Below, piece by piece: positions 1 through 11,316 of a stretch of DNA of 64,000 bases. The translations under genes and the position numbers were made by a program. Below the pieces are notes generated by a model. The model worked only from the letters and a program-made list of their open reading frames with translations. It did not search any database and had not been told where the DNA came from. This DNA comes from Linnemannia schmuckeri (Eukaryota > Mortierellomycota > Mortierellomycetes > Mortierellales > Mortierellaceae). Each line of letters starts with the position of its first letter. The stretch's first letter is position 1. Where the stretch lies: contig JANATG010000012.1 of the NCBI GenBank assembly GCA_029449235.1, positions 558,001-622,000 on the forward strand, in the 5' to 3' direction.

Positions 1-39
1 TAGTATTAGTAGTGCGCCCAGCCCTCTTGTCTGCTCTTT

Positions 40-104
40 GTCCTTTTACACATCACTTCTTGGACGAGAGCAATACTGACAAGAGTTTCGTTGGCGCGTT
101 ACAG
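40..104 (+). repeat. 65-bp direct repeat, copy 1
   Basis: Bases 40-104 recur without mismatch at 139-203, a 99-base offset. The unit begins GTCCTTTTACACATCACTTC and ends GGCGCGTTACAG. No flanking short duplication marks it as a target-site duplication. Probably a local tandem-type duplication; the 34 bases between copies are unrelated. Confidence 0.9.
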
Positions 105-138
105 GTACAAACCCCCTCTTTGATATTATGAATAGAAG

Positions 139-203
139 GTCCTTTTACACATCACTTCTTGGACGAGAGCAATACTGACAAGAGTTTCGTTGGCGCGTTA
201 CAG
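139..203 (+). repeat. 65-bp direct repeat, copy 2
   Basis: Second identical copy of the unit at 40-104. Identity over the full length implies a recent duplication, or an assembly duplication. Confidence 0.9.
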
Positions 204-592
204 TATATTGTTTCGTGTGGTTCCATTAGGACATTACTATCACTACCCCGTACCAATTGAGGGCTTAACAGCGGTCCTATAACTCTGGCCTTCGACCCTC
301 TCCCTGAGTAACAGTATTTATACAGTAATCCCTGCAGCGAAGTGCTCCTTACAACTAATAATTTAGAGAGGGATAATTCCCCATGTATCTCGTCAGTCAC
401 CCATGAACCAATACAACTAAATGATGTTCGCCCTTTTTGGCAAAGCCCCTTTAATGTGTGGTCATCAACTATAGCCCCGATTTTTGCACTCGTGGTTGCC
501 CTTTCTTCGGTTCAGTTACCTATGTCTTACGCAATATCATCCGCAGTGATAGTAACTCAGTCTTGCTCTTCAACCTTTGCAAGAGTTGATCG

Positions 593-594
<2 letters not shown>

Positions 595-624
<30 letters not shown>
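595..624 (+). repeat. A30 homopolymer
   Basis: Thirty consecutive A residues directly after a TGAT and an in-frame TAA of a short upstream frame. Similar tracts recur at 1111-1138, 26643-26671, around 45757-45779 and around 51110-51132. Such tracts are prone to length error in sequencing. Confidence 0.9.
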
Positions 625-626
<2 letters not shown>

Positions 627-1110
627 GGCAACTGAGCAGACGTGACAAGAGGTGTGCCAAAGCAAAAAGACAATCCTTGAATGCATACAGAGCGCTACAT
701 TTCCTTGTTTGAATAAATACATAAAATATATTCTTGGTTTTGCACACCTTTCCAGCAGCGGCTCAAAGACCAATTGCTCGCTCTTTCCTGTGCTCCTGAT
801 CCACCATCTTTCAGAATACAAATAGACACGTAGTAAAAAAAGGCATGATTGGACTAATGTTATGGCAGAACTCATTTGTTCGCAATCGGTTAGGCTCGTG
901 CACTATGGAAACATTTTGTACCTCGGGGGCGGTAAGGTCGAAACAAAAACCTGGTCGCGAGGGACGTTGCCTTCAAAGCGAAATGACATCCTCCAATAGT
1001 TGCCCAGCACCTTATCCTCGTCTCAGAATTATTTAGTCTTATAAAAGATCAAAAAAAAGCACGCGTTAAGGGTGAAGTAGTGTCCTTTGCTAGGAGTCCT
1101 TTTTGCAACC

Positions 1111-1142
<32 letters not shown>

Positions 1143-2918
1143 GAATTTTCGGAAAGAAGACGAAGGTCAAAAGTGAATAAAAGTGATGGCGAAAGAAAAG
1201 GTACGTCCTATAGGTCCGCAAGAGGCTGTGTTGACGCTTCATAGCTATTGCTAGTTAGTGAAGACGGAATGCATACTCGTCGTTTCATCCTGGGAAGGGT
1301 TGTTTTCTACGGATAGGAACTTGACGACATTCGGCTATGCGGATAAAGATAGAAAATCATTGTATGTTGCGAGATGAGATGGTGAGGACGTGGAATGTAA
1401 CACGTATGTGTGAAAAAAAAAAAGAAGATATTAGGCAAGAGCTGTTGGCCAAAAGAGACCATGTGCCACATTACACACCTAGGAACAAAGAACCATTACG
1501 CTGTTCCCATACAAAAATTTGAATGTCATATCCATTTCAAAATCGAACAAGTACCACACCAAGGTGGCATTGCATGGCAGCCTGACACTAGTATCTATTA
1601 GCCCATCAGGCCCATCACTCTCTCTTATTTCATTTACAACCGCTCGTCGTGTTGTCATGAGCAAGTCAGCAACATTTTATTTGTCAATATACCAGCGCGT
1701 CGCCTACAGTGTTAGTCAAAAGGGTGTACAAATCATAGTAACATGTAGCCAGGTTCAAGACTAGGCTAAGTAGCTTTTTATCCTTTGTACGTAGGATGCG
1801 CCTAGGCTTTGATGAAGAAAGAAGCATACAGTTCTGGGGCAGATTTCTCGTAGTCTACCGCCTGTACTTCCAAAGCCTCACGAGAATATCCTTGCATGTG
1901 TGAATAACATGCTAGTAATATAAGAATTGCGAGACAAGGATGTGAGGACACCAAGGAATTAGCGACTAGAAGTCTGGACAACAATGGAGGCTTCCTTGCA
2001 CTTATTGCACCGTCTAATTTTGCAGGTGCCTTCAAGGCAGAGAGAAAAACGATTGGCAGCATGTCAGACTATGCTTTGCCGTTGGTGGATGCCGATCAAA
2101 AAGAGTAATGTTTTGATTACAAGGCTAAAGGTACAGTTGTGGAGTGAATTATAGAAAGTGACATCGACATCAAGATTCCAAGGCAACAAAGCCCCACAAT
2201 CAAAGGGATATTAAGCCGAGAAGCAAAATAAACAAAGATCAGAGATATCCTCTGCCCGCGACTACGCAGAAGTCGCATCTTTTGGCTTTAGTTCGCTGTC
2301 AAACGCGAGCTGCCTGTTCCTTTCGTAAGCGCAGCAATCAATACATGACACCTGTTCGCGTTCGGTAAGTAACTTTGACGGCGACAGTAAAAGCTCTATT
2401 CCCCATGGTCCTATACTTCCCCTTCGCATTATTCGGGTTTTCGAGGATCTTCCTTTCGCTCAACCTTTTTGTCAGTCAATTAAAAAATAATAAGGTTGTA
2501 GTGTCAGCGCCGTGCCGGAAAAAAGGTACGTGTGGAAATGAGCTGGCAACAGCCAGTCCTCCGTATCGCCTAGCTCTCAGTATCCTTCGACCTCCCTATC
2601 TTCTGCAGGTACTCTTGTCTCTGCTCCACTACGAAAGAACCCGGCTAGAAGCTTACGCGACAATGTGCCCGTTCGTCACCAACCTAGTTTCGACCCATAC
2701 CTTCAAAAGAATACGCTACTCATGTGTATTTTCATCATGAAGATGCATCTTAGTATCGAGATACAATCCTCTTCAGGCATTGTATCCGCCGAAACCTGAC
2801 AAAAGTGTGTCAGCTGCCTGGTTCAGCGTTTTTTTTTTTTTTGGATCGGCTCTTACCAACATTTCTTCCCGTTATACTGTGTATGATCCGCGAGTACGGA
2901 CCCAGGACTTCGCGAGAA

Positions 2919-2927
2919 CTATAAAAG
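2919..2927 (+). promoter_or_regulatory. TATA box of the 3-kb secreted-protein gene
   Basis: CTATAAAAG lies about 100 bases upstream of the ATG at 3025 and is followed by a CT-rich leader, the usual fungal arrangement. Seen directly; function inferred from position. Confidence 0.5.
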
Positions 2928-3024
2928 AGATGTATGGTCTGGCTTCTGTTTTTGAATTTCACTCATCTCTCTCCCTCTACTTTCATCCCAAAGCACTCTC
3001 TCTCTATTCCAACATCTTGCAATC

Positions 3025-3818
3025 ATGGTACTTCTTTTAAACAGGTGCTCTCGATTCGAGTCGCGTTCATTTGTCGCCCTCCTCGTCCTGGCTGCTGTCC
3101 AGCTCACGTAAGCCCTTTACGCGTCTTTCCGCAATCTTCTGTTGGTGTTGCAGCCTTTCACGAGACGCAGCGTTTGATGTTGAGAGACAGACATTAACCA
3201 TGCATATACATCTCTTTTCTCCTTTCTTTTTTTATGTCGGTGGCTATGCAGCTATGTTTCCAGCCAAGCCGTCTTGGATATGAGTGGTCACGCCATGAAA
3301 GAGAACGAGCAATACTACGACAGTGCCGCATGGTTCGCGAGTCCAACAACCAATGGGAGTTGTGCGGCATGGAGGACCAAGTCGAGTTCTCTGGCCAAGA
3401 GTTCCCAATGTTCTCCAACACAAACCACAACCAGTACCGCCCCTGGCTCTGCAACACCTGGTACTACACTCCCGCCAATGAGTGAGAGTGCATGGATCGC
3501 GGTGGGACGCTATTCGAGAACAAGGAGTACTCGGTCGGTTACAGGCATTGGACCAACATTGCCGAAAACTGGGTTACCCAACGAAGCGAGAAAAAGGTGT
3601 ACTGGACAAAGTTAAGGGTAAGGAATTCAAATTGTACAAATATTCTACAGGCGTGGCAGGTTCTTGAGCTTGGTATCGTCTTACTGTTGTTGGTGGGGAT
3701 GAGATTTCGGGAAGCCTTGGGAGTGATTATTTTTTGTCATGCCAAGTATAATGAGAGCAGGAGTCGTCTTCTTTTCCACTTTTCTAGCACTCCCATGAAC
3801 TGCGGCGAGAACTTGTAG
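3025..3818 (+). pseudogene. Small secreted protein gene with frame lesions (family unknown)
   Basis: Exon 1 (3025-3107) encodes a convincing signal peptide: a short charged start, then the hydrophobic run SFVALLVLAAVQLT. A 144-base intron (GTAAGC...TGCAG, 3108-3251) follows. Exon 2 starts in one frame (VSSQAVLDMSGHAMKENEQ), but the G/C-rich third-position pattern moves one frame back near 3310-3355, where a Trp/Cys/Asn-rich stretch begins (NNQWELCGMEDQVEF). That second frame is then broken by TGA at 3483-3485 and continues as DRGGTLFENKEYSVGYRHW. The frame change fits a missing base. The TGA could instead sit in a 63-base GTGAGA...TACAG intron (3482-3544) that keeps frame. The 3' end is uncertain: the frame stays open to 3818. 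I do not recognise the family. Either a decaying effector-like gene or sequence errors. Confidence 0.5.
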
Positions 3819-4429
3819 TTTTTTTTTTTTTTTTTGCCTAGATTAGCAGGGTCCCTTTTTTTCTGTCCTTGTCTATGTACATTCTCTGCTGCCTAAACAA
3901 TCATCGCTCGATCCGCAGTACTGGCAATGTAGGATACGAGAAAAAACAAATTGATATGGAAAATGAGGATGGGGAACATTTTTTTTGTTGAGATGAATGA
4001 CGAAAGAGGGACGTGCGTGTGGGAAGAAGCAATGAAGCCAGTAGGTAAGGACCACAGTGCAGAAAAAAATATGGGGTAACAAAGGGGCCATTGCGATTGT
4101 TCACATAAGGTGCAAAAGAAAAATAAATCAGCGCTGCATCCACTTCAAAAAATTGACCGAACACTTCCCAGGGGCAATTGAGCGACAGCTGAAGCTCGGT
4201 CTCTGTCACCCTATCTTTTCTCCTCAGTAACTGCACATACAGCCTTTCAAGGACAGGTCAAGGAGGTATTCATTTGTCGAAATGATTTGGTATATTACAT
4301 GGATGGGGTCTATGATACAGGTTGCAAGGGGATACTATCTACCGTCGTCAAAAGCAACGATGGGGAATTAAGGATAGGGATATGGTGTAATGAATAAAGA
4401 AAGAAACAAACGAAAGGAGTGGTTACGAT
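3819..4429. other. Intergenic between secreted-protein gene and cystinosin 3' end
   Basis: T-rich run near 3819-3835, then unremarkable sequence. It must hold the 3' ends of two convergent transcripts. No gene seen. Confidence 0.5.
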
Positions 4430-5592
4430 TTAGTGACGGGTGGAATACTGAGAGTCATCAAATCCCAACTCGAGATCCTTCATGCTCGCAGGTCGCGAGA
4501 CCCTCGCATCCTCACGCTGCATGCTCAAATAAGTCTTATGACTAGGCAACAACAGCAGCTTTTTGCTCTCACGCGCCTCACCATTGTTCTCCATCATCGA
4601 CAAAGGTGCATAAAAGTCTTCGCGGTTGCGGTACAGGATAAAATGCTGGGTCATAAAGACCAAATCGAAGGCAATACTCAAAAAGCCCAATCCAAACTTG
4701 ACAGGGTCGCCCGAAATGCCCGACCAATCTCCAGAGATGTAAGCGTCGAGGACCAATTGACCGATGCTGAGTGCGCCACCTGTGAAATCCAGGAGAATGT
4801 TGTGGATGCTCCAGCCGACGGTGGATTGGGAGGCATAGTTAAGGTAGACCTGAGGGCAGTACTTGATGAAGCTGATGCCGAGCTTGATGTAGCTCAGGTA
4901 GTAGAGCAGATCGATCCATTGCGAGGTGCCGACGTAGGCCGCGCCAAAGACGATTGAGGCGCCAAAGGTGCTGATCAGGATTAGCAGCTTTGTAGGGCTC
5001 GAGACCTTCTGACCCTCATCACGCTAAAAATTGGGCGTAGAATGCATTGAGATGGTTAGAATGGTCTCCTTTTTTGTGATGTTTGTTCAAATTGAACGCA
5101 CACACCGTTGCTCATATGAGGGGCACGCGTCGCTCGTTCGTCGTCTCTAGCAAAAATGGCGTGCTTGTTTTCCTTGTTTCGCCAAAAGACAAAACTCTAA
5201 TGCAGATAGGGGCTGCTTGCATTTGTAATGATTCTTTTGTTCGCAATTACCTTGTAAATCAGTGTCTGGAAGAGAGTAAACGATGAAAGGATAAGAGCAT
5301 GGACAGCAAAGAAGACATCGTTGGCGCGGACGAGGTTGTCCTGTCCATCGTTGCGTTTCCTGTATTCCTCCTGGACCTCTGGGCTGTAGTAGAATGAGAG
5401 GTTGAAGATCGAGTAGCAGAGGAAGCCAAGGACGTTGAGGTAGATGAAATCCATTGAGAGCCCCTGGACGGACTTGCGGCGCCAGTTGAGGATCGCTTGT
5501 GGGTAGAAGGAGGCGGACCAGGCGATAAAGTAGGCCCAACCAATGAAGTGGGAGAGGATTTCCCCAAATCCTTGTTGTGCTGAAGCGTCCAT
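4430..5592 (-). CDS. CTNS: Cystinosin-like PQ-loop lysosomal/vacuolar cystine transporter
   Basis: Two exons, 5592-5251 and 5023-4430, joined in phase 0 across a 227-base intron (GTAATT...TTTTTAG), give 311 residues. Known family role: H+-driven cystine export from the vacuole or lysosome. Both PQ-loop motifs are present: YPQ at residues 30-32 and CPQ at 170-172. The stretch after the second, with STVGWSI, LLDFTGG and GDPVKFGLG, is characteristic of cystinosins rather than other PQ-loop proteins (SWEET, Rtc2/Ypq). About seven hydrophobic spans are visible and the tail is polar, about 50 residues. The frame in the second exon begins with RDEGQKV; an internal TTG is not the start. Transcribed divergently from the uS5m gene, ATGs 625 bases apart. 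No lesions seen. Confidence 0.9.
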
Positions 5593-6216
5593 AGTGGTGT
5601 CTGCGACTATGAAGGTAATTCTGGGGTGTAGCTTGTTATTGTGAGAGTGGACTGAATTGAGTCGAATTGAAAGGAACGGGTTGGTTGTGTTTGCTTGTAG
5701 CTGTGCTCCTGTAGGGTATGAGTGAGAGGGAGGATGTTGATCCGGGGTATGAAAGGGTATAGGGAAGGACGTGACAGAAGAGAAAGCTTTGTGGGAAAGA
5801 ATGTTTAATTTATATAAAAAAAAAAAAAAAGAAGGGCGATGTATTTGTCACCCAAAGGGAACAGAAAAAAAATCAAAAAAAAGAACAGGCGAGCGGTCAT
5901 CTCCATTCTCCACAACAACGAACGATGGCGTGCTCGACCCTGGGCAAAGTTGCGCAATTTCTGTGGGCCATGGAATTAATCAGCGATCCACACGCCCTTT
6001 GAACAAAAAGAACCTAATCCGAATTAGGAAGGTATCCGGGGAAGACATTTAGATCGCACGAGCTATATTTCTTAACTCATGTGCATCCTTTCCATAGCAA
6101 AAGTAGCAGTCCCCTTTTGGACTTGAGTAAACAACCCGATCAACTCTACTCCCGAGCAAATGCCACTCAGTTTGCATCCTTCGCTCTCTCTCTTTCTTAC
6201 TTCAACGACAACAATA
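5593..6216. other. Divergent promoter between cystinosin and uS5m
   Basis: 625-base head-to-head interval containing the 5' leaders of both genes. It includes A-rich runs near 5815-5885 and a CT-rich leader near 6180-6200 on the uS5m side. No clear TATA box on either strand; no coding frame I would support. Confidence 0.5.
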
Positions 6217-7369
6217 ATGGCATCACCAGCATTGTGGCAGCGTTACATCACCGCGTCTGCTTTGGCTTCGACCTCCAGGAATGGTAATTGAAAAAACACA
6301 ACAACCAGCAACCAGCAGGAAAATAGCAACAGCAATTCTATCTCGTCTCTCACTGTATACCGATATCCAGGAACAAACAAACAAAAATGTCAGGAAACCA
6401 CCAAAACACATGGATTATATCGCAGAGAATCTGTATCTAACACCTCTTCATGCATATTGAACTTGTGAACACGATAGTCACCAGAACATTCACCACCACA
6501 TCAGCCGTCGCCATGGCCCGCCAACGCCCAGGAGCATCAAAGCCCACAGTCGCTCGCGTCCCTGGACTCGACCACCCAGGAACCCTTCACAACCTCTCAG
6601 AGATCCACCCCCTCCTCGACCACTACCCCCGCAAGACCGATCAGGATGGCAACTTGGACCTCGAGACCCCCAAACTCTGGGCCTCAGCTCCACCACTGGA
6701 CAATATGCTTAAGAACCAGGCCGACGACGACGTTGACGAGGCCTCGCTCCCCCACGGATTGACCAAGGATGATTTGAAAAAGTTCTTGAAGCGCGCTTTG
6801 GTCGTCAAGCGTACGTCCAACATGACCACTGCTGGAAAGATCCCTAGCATGTACGCGCTGGTCGTGGTTGGAAACGGACAGGGCATTGCAGGATATGGCG
6901 AGGGCAAGGATGATGAGGTCGCTCGAGCTGTCCGTAAGGCTACCAACAGAGCCATGAGGAACTTGACTGCCTTTGAGCGTTATGATGATCGCACCATTTA
7001 CCACGATATCGACCACAAGTTCCACGCCACCAACATCCAATTCCGCTCCCGTCCCCCAGGTAACACTCGACTTCTCCTTCTGGATGCCCTGTAATTATAT
7101 TTTTAGAATTGCAATCTGAATTGACTCATTCGTGTATCATCTTAATAGGTTTCGGTAACCGGTGCAACCACTACATTCACGAGATTTGCTCGTGCATCGG
7201 TATTCTGGATATCAGCGCCAAGGTCTGGGGCTCGCGCAACCCCATGAACGTCATCAAGGCCACCTTCGAGGCTCTGTCATTGAAGCAGAAGCTTCCTGAG
7301 GACATTGCTCGTGGACGTGGCAAGCGTGTCGTGGATGTTCAGCATACTTACTACGGCGCCAACGAGTAA
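6217..7369 (+). CDS. MRPS5: Mitochondrial small-subunit ribosomal protein uS5m
   Basis: Three exons (6217-6283, 6478-7059, 7149-7369) give 289 residues with every junction in frame. Exon 1 encodes only the amphipathic Arg/Ser/Ala-rich mitochondrial presequence (MASPALWQRYITASALAST), so the in-frame ATG at 6450, which lies inside intron 1, is not the start. The S5 RNA-binding domain is clear at about residues 120-185: GKIPSMYALVVVGNGQG and GKDDEVARAVRKATNRAM. The S5 C-terminal domain follows across intron 2 (FGNRCNHYIHEIC, NPMNVIKATFEAL). It builds the decoding-side body of the mitochondrial 30S-type subunit. Acceptor choice for intron 1 (ACGATAG) is set by frame. Convergent with the coiled-coil gene downstream. 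Identification confident; the first exon is inferred. Confidence 0.92.
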
Positions 7370-7902
7370 TACTGGATACATTTTACAACCAGGAAAAAAA
7401 AAAGAACATCTCAGTCACTTCAGGATCATTCAACAACCCCCATCACTTCCCCTCCTCCCCCCAACCATGTGTACAATAATTATCGATAGAGAAAAGAAAA
7501 CGGCTGGTTTGGAAAGATTAAAGCAACCCCTCCCTTCAATTAGCATGAAAAAAAGTTAGGTCTGCCTTATGTTAGTAGGTGCGAAATGAGAAAGTAGCAT
7601 AGCATAACCAATTGAATGGCGCAAAACTCCGTGTTTTTTTAGATGCTTTGTTTTTTGTTTTATTCGTCAGAATATTATTGAATCCTTTGTGTTGTTTGTT
7701 GGGTTGAGGTGGGATAATAAGCCAGGATGGTTCGTGTTCAATCCAAAATGGTTCTCCTTCCTTCTCCTCCTCTCCCACCCTCCATCCTGTGGGTCGTTCC
7801 TTTGCCGGACAACATCGTACGTCTTCACAAACATAAATACAGCCTCAAATTCCACACCTAACCTGTTCCTCCCCTTTTAACCCTGCCTGAACGCTTCGCT
7901 TC
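7370..7902. other. Convergent 3' interval
   Basis: 533 bases between the 3' ends of uS5m (+) and the coiled-coil gene (-). Contains a CCCTCCTCCCC-type C-rich patch after the uS5m stop. No gene seen. Confidence 0.5.
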
Positions 7903-9306
7903 TCAAGCAACAAGGGCAGATCCGGCACAGATATCCAACAGCTGAACCTTGAGATCCCGGTTCTCGCTCTCCAACGAATCAACATACTCGGACGCCTGTG
8001 CATGCTGCATCCTCAGAGCCTGGAACTTGGCCAACAACTTGGGGTGCTCGACCGCGAAATTATACCCGACACTATTGACTGTAACAGCACCAGCTGAAGC
8101 AGTCAGGCCACTGGCAGACAAGAGGTCAGAGTCGCTCTCGACTGAGCTGGGTGAGGTGCTGGAGGACTTGAGGCTGTTGTTGGAGGTCGACTCTGGCAGA
8201 CGGCGATCGACGCAGGTCCCAGCAGAGACGGATGTTGATTGAGGGGTGGTTGCGGCAATGATGGCTTCGGCCGTGATAGGGATGATGCTGTCCAATGTGG
8301 CGCTCTTTGGCAGTGGAACCTCAGGAGCTACAACGGCGATCTTGGTCTTTGCAGTCGTAACAGCGGGAACGGGTTCTGGTGTAAGGGGTCGCTCTAGACG
8401 AGCCTTGTCACGCTCAAGGTTCAATACTTCTGTGCCTAGACGGTCGACCTTCTCCAACAACTCTTTGATCTGGGCGTCCTTGCGTGCATTCTCCTCCTCC
8501 AGAGCCTTGATTCGGTCCAAATTAGCACTGCTGCTGCTGCTATTGCTTTCTGCTGTCGTGGTTGCCGATGCTTCTGCGGCTTCTGTTGCCACTGCTGCTG
8601 TTGATGGTGTCTGCTTCTTCTTTGTCGTCTCTTCCTTCTTTGACACTACCTCCTCGACTTTCTTCTTCTCCTTCTCCGTGATGGTGTCCCCCTGGATTCT
8701 AGCCACCTGCAACTGAGCACGCAAACCATCACACTCCTCCTTCCTAACCCTCAATTCCTTTTCACACTCCTCAATCCGCTCCTTCAACCCATCCACCTCC
8801 TCCGATTTATGTTCCTTCTCATTCTTAATCTCGGCCCGTTGCGCATGAATCTGTCGGTGGGCCAAAATCAGCTCCTCCTTCAGTCCTGTCAGGTACCGCT
8901 CCAGCTCGACAATCTTGGCCCGAAGCGTCGAGTTTTCGACATTCAGCTTTGTGGTGTTACCGATGCTCGGGAACCGGCGCAGACCGCTGTTTATATTGTT
9001 GATGTTGTTGTTGTTGTGGCGATCGTGGTGAGTATTGTGGTGGTTCTGGTTATGCGCGGCGGAAGGTGGTGTAGAGTTCGCGGATTCACGTTGATGGTGG
9101 TGGTTTAGGGCAGTTTGGCTTTTGCCAATGACAGAGGTTCGAGGGGAGACGGCGTTTGTTAGAGTCGACGATCCCGACGTACTAGTGTTGCTCAGAAGAG
9201 CACCAATATCCGAGACTGGGGGCGTGGTAGGCTCCCGCTGAGTCCCAGGGACAGGGATCGGTCCAGAGATGGGCTGCATCGTCGTCGTGGAGTCGGTTGC
9301 TGGCAT
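7903..9306 (-). CDS. Hypothetical coiled-coil protein, 467 aa
   Basis: A single uninterrupted exon starting at ATG 9304-9306. Residues 1-110 are low-complexity Ser/Thr/Pro/Asn-rich with His/Asn runs. Residues about 120-225 form a strong heptad coiled coil (LRAKIVELERYLTGLKEELI, then Glu/Lys-rich repeats), followed by a Ser/Ala linker. A second coiled coil lies at about 265-310 (RIKALEEENARKDAQIKELL) and a third at the C-terminus (YVDSLESENRDLKVQLLDI). No catalytic or membrane segment. The shape suggests a cytoskeletal or scaffold protein, but I do not recognise a family and assign no function. On the opposite strand upstream (9315-9780) lies a purine-rich tract, so the transcript leader is strongly pyrimidine-rich. 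Confidence 0.75.
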   Translation of the reverse strand: MPATDSTTTMQPISGPIPVPGTQREPTTPPVSDIGALLSNTSTSGSSTLTNAVSPRTSVIGKSQTALNHHHQRESANSTPPSAAHNQNHHNTHHDRHNNNNINNINSGLRRFPSIGNTTKLNVENSTLRAKIVELERYLTGLKEELILAHRQIHAQRAEIKNEKEHKSEEVDGLKERIEECEKELRVRKEECDGLRAQLQVARIQGDTITEKEKKKVEEVVSKKEETTKKKQTPSTAAVATEAAEASATTTAESNSSSSSANLDRIKALEEENARKDAQIKELLEKVDRLGTEVLNLERDKARLERPLTPEPVPAVTTAKTKIAVVAPEVPLPKSATLDSIIPITAEAIIAATTPQSTSVSAGTCVDRRLPESTSNNSLKSSSTSPSSVESDSDLLSASGLTASAGAVTVNSVGYNFAVEHPKLLAKFQALRMQHAQASEYVDSLESENRDLKVQLLDICAGSALVA

Positions 9307-11316
9307 TCAAGGTATTAGTAGGCAGATACTGTATTTGGGATAAAGTGAAAAGAAGAGAAGAACGAAGAAAGAAAAAAAAAAAAGGTTGAATAGTTGAATA
9401 GGTAGAGGACTAGGTTGAAAAAAATATGGACAAGCGAAAAAGAGCAACGACTAGCTACTCTTTGCGGTAGAAGAAGAAAAGAAGAGAGGCGAGAGGAGAG
9501 CGGGGAGCAATAACTGACACGCGTGGCAATTAACGGCAAATGAAAGGAAAAGGCAGCAAGAAAATGCAACTTAGTTGAGCTATTAGGAATGGATGGGATA
9601 TAAACAGAAGAGGACTGGTGAAGAAAAGCAATGGTTAATGGGAATAGAGAGCGAAGGAAGGAAGGAAGGAGAGAAAAAAGAGAAAAGACAAAGAGAAAAA
9701 GTTGAGCTGAAAAAGAAAGCAAAAAGAAACGAAAGAAAGCGAGAGGTAGAGAAAGTGGGAGAGCGAACATTCGCGACAAATGGAATGGACATCCAAAAAA
9801 GGGTGCCCAAAAGGATCAAAGAGAACACCGGAGACAAGGAAACCCAACAAAGGCACAAGGTTTGCTTGAACTTCTTACCCACAGACCTGTCCGTGCTCGT
9901 TTGTTGTTTGTTTATTGTTAATTATTGGTTCAGACAAGGAGACAGAAAGGAAGAAAAAGACAATCAAATAAGCCCTTGCAGGGGCAGTCAGCATTTCTAG
10001 GACGAACAAAATGGAAGGAGGGACGGAAGGAAGGAAAGAGGAAGTGGGGAGAGGGGAAACTGGTGCTAATTGAATGCCCAAACAGCAGGAGGCGGGGCAA
10101 AGAAGGAAGCAAAGAAGGAAGACTAATAGGAGGAAAATGCAATGGTCGGTGTGAACGAAGGGGCAATGGGTAATAATGACCTTTTTCTTCTTTTTCTTTT
10201 TCTTTTTTCAGGAGTTGTATTGCAACCCTTTTTTCGTCTCCTCATGGACGCCTAAAAAGCGAGAGACTAAGGAGTATGAATGAATGGGCTCGACAAGGAG
10301 GCATTTCATCCCTTTTCTAGCTGGCAAAAAATGATGAGAGCCATACATTACACCAAACGGAGGGTAAGCTCAGTAGGTCAAAAAAAGGGGAGAGGAAGAG
10401 GTCGACGACGAACCATGAGAAGGCGCACTCGGAGAGCGGAATGACTTTGGCCTTCTCCTCCTCCCAGTCTCTCAACACGTTATGTCTTCAGAGCAATAGC
10501 AGCGAATAACGCCAGCAACGATGACACCGTCATTGTTTCTCCTTTCCTTCCTCCGGTGGAGCTGAAGTTTGGAGTGGAAAGGGTCACCCTCCTCCTCAAT
10601 ACACAAACACAAAAAAATACAAGAAGGGGAAGGGCACGACGACGTGCGATACGACGATGTGAAGCGAAGCGAGCAGAACCAGGGATGCGTAAGCTGTTTT
10701 GGAAAACGAAACGATTATTAAGCCTAGACCTTTCCTTGGTTTTCTTGTTATCAGTTTTGCTCCTTGTCGTCAGCTCTTTTTTTTTTTTTTTTTTTTTTTG
10801 CACGTTTTTGCAACCGAACTTGTCATCTCGTTCCTGCTGAAGAGATGCTCATTTTATTTTCGTGTTTTTGTCATTTACTGCAATCCTGCTCTTTCCTTCC
10901 CCTTCAACAACCACAGAATGCAGCCACAATTATATTCCATTCCACGTAGACGAAAAATCAGCACTATACTGCGACGATGATGGAAGAAAACAAGAAAGAA
11001 GCAATAAGGAACAACCCACAACCCCTTTTTTAAGCGAGGAATGTTGCCTTAGTTTTTGTCCCTGCCCCCAGTCTCATTCATGAGGCAAGCGTAGAGGGAG
11101 TAGTACTTTTTTTTCTGTCGTTTGTCTTTTGTCGATAATTGTCCTGTTTGGTTGCTGAGCAACACGTGTTTTGTACCAGGGTTGTTTATTTGAATTTGAG
11201 TTTTTATTGGAGCGCGGGAGGGTTCATTGGCATCCAACTTGCTAACCAAGAGGAGTGTAGTATCATTAAAGAGTCTCTGAGGACCTGTTCTTCCAAACAA
11301 AAGAAAGAAGGAAAGG
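9307..11316. other. Intergenic, 2 kb, skewed tracts
   Basis: The plus strand is GA-rich from 9340 to 10120, with (GAAGGA)-like repeats near 9655 and 10020. This is the leader/promoter side of the coiled-coil gene. A T21-type tract lies near 10779-10799. Several 60-135-codon frames exist, all low-complexity Lys/Glu/Arg or Phe/Ser translations of the skewed DNA. No supported gene or RNA. Confidence 0.5.

Larger units (their letters stand above)
1..3024. other. Left-edge intergenic region, AT-rich, no convincing gene
   Basis: I find no gene I can support here. Open frames are short, their third positions are not G/C-rich as in the real genes of this window, and none matches a family I know. The stretch holds a 65-bp direct repeat (40-104 and 139-203) and two long A tracts (595-624 and 1111-1138). 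An 84-codon frame (342-596, +) stops exactly where the first A tract begins. Possible worn-down mobile-element or retroposed sequence, but no terminal repeats or domains are visible. The last 100 bases are the promoter and leader of the secreted-protein gene that follows. Confidence 0.5.

Noticed and set aside
2375..2740. 121-codon plus-strand frame
   Set aside because: AT-rich third positions, no domain, non-ATG start in the listing; not like other genes here.
3483..3485. TGA as selenocysteine codon
   Set aside because: No evidence for a SECIS element or known selenoprotein family, and a frame change upstream argues for damage or an intron instead.
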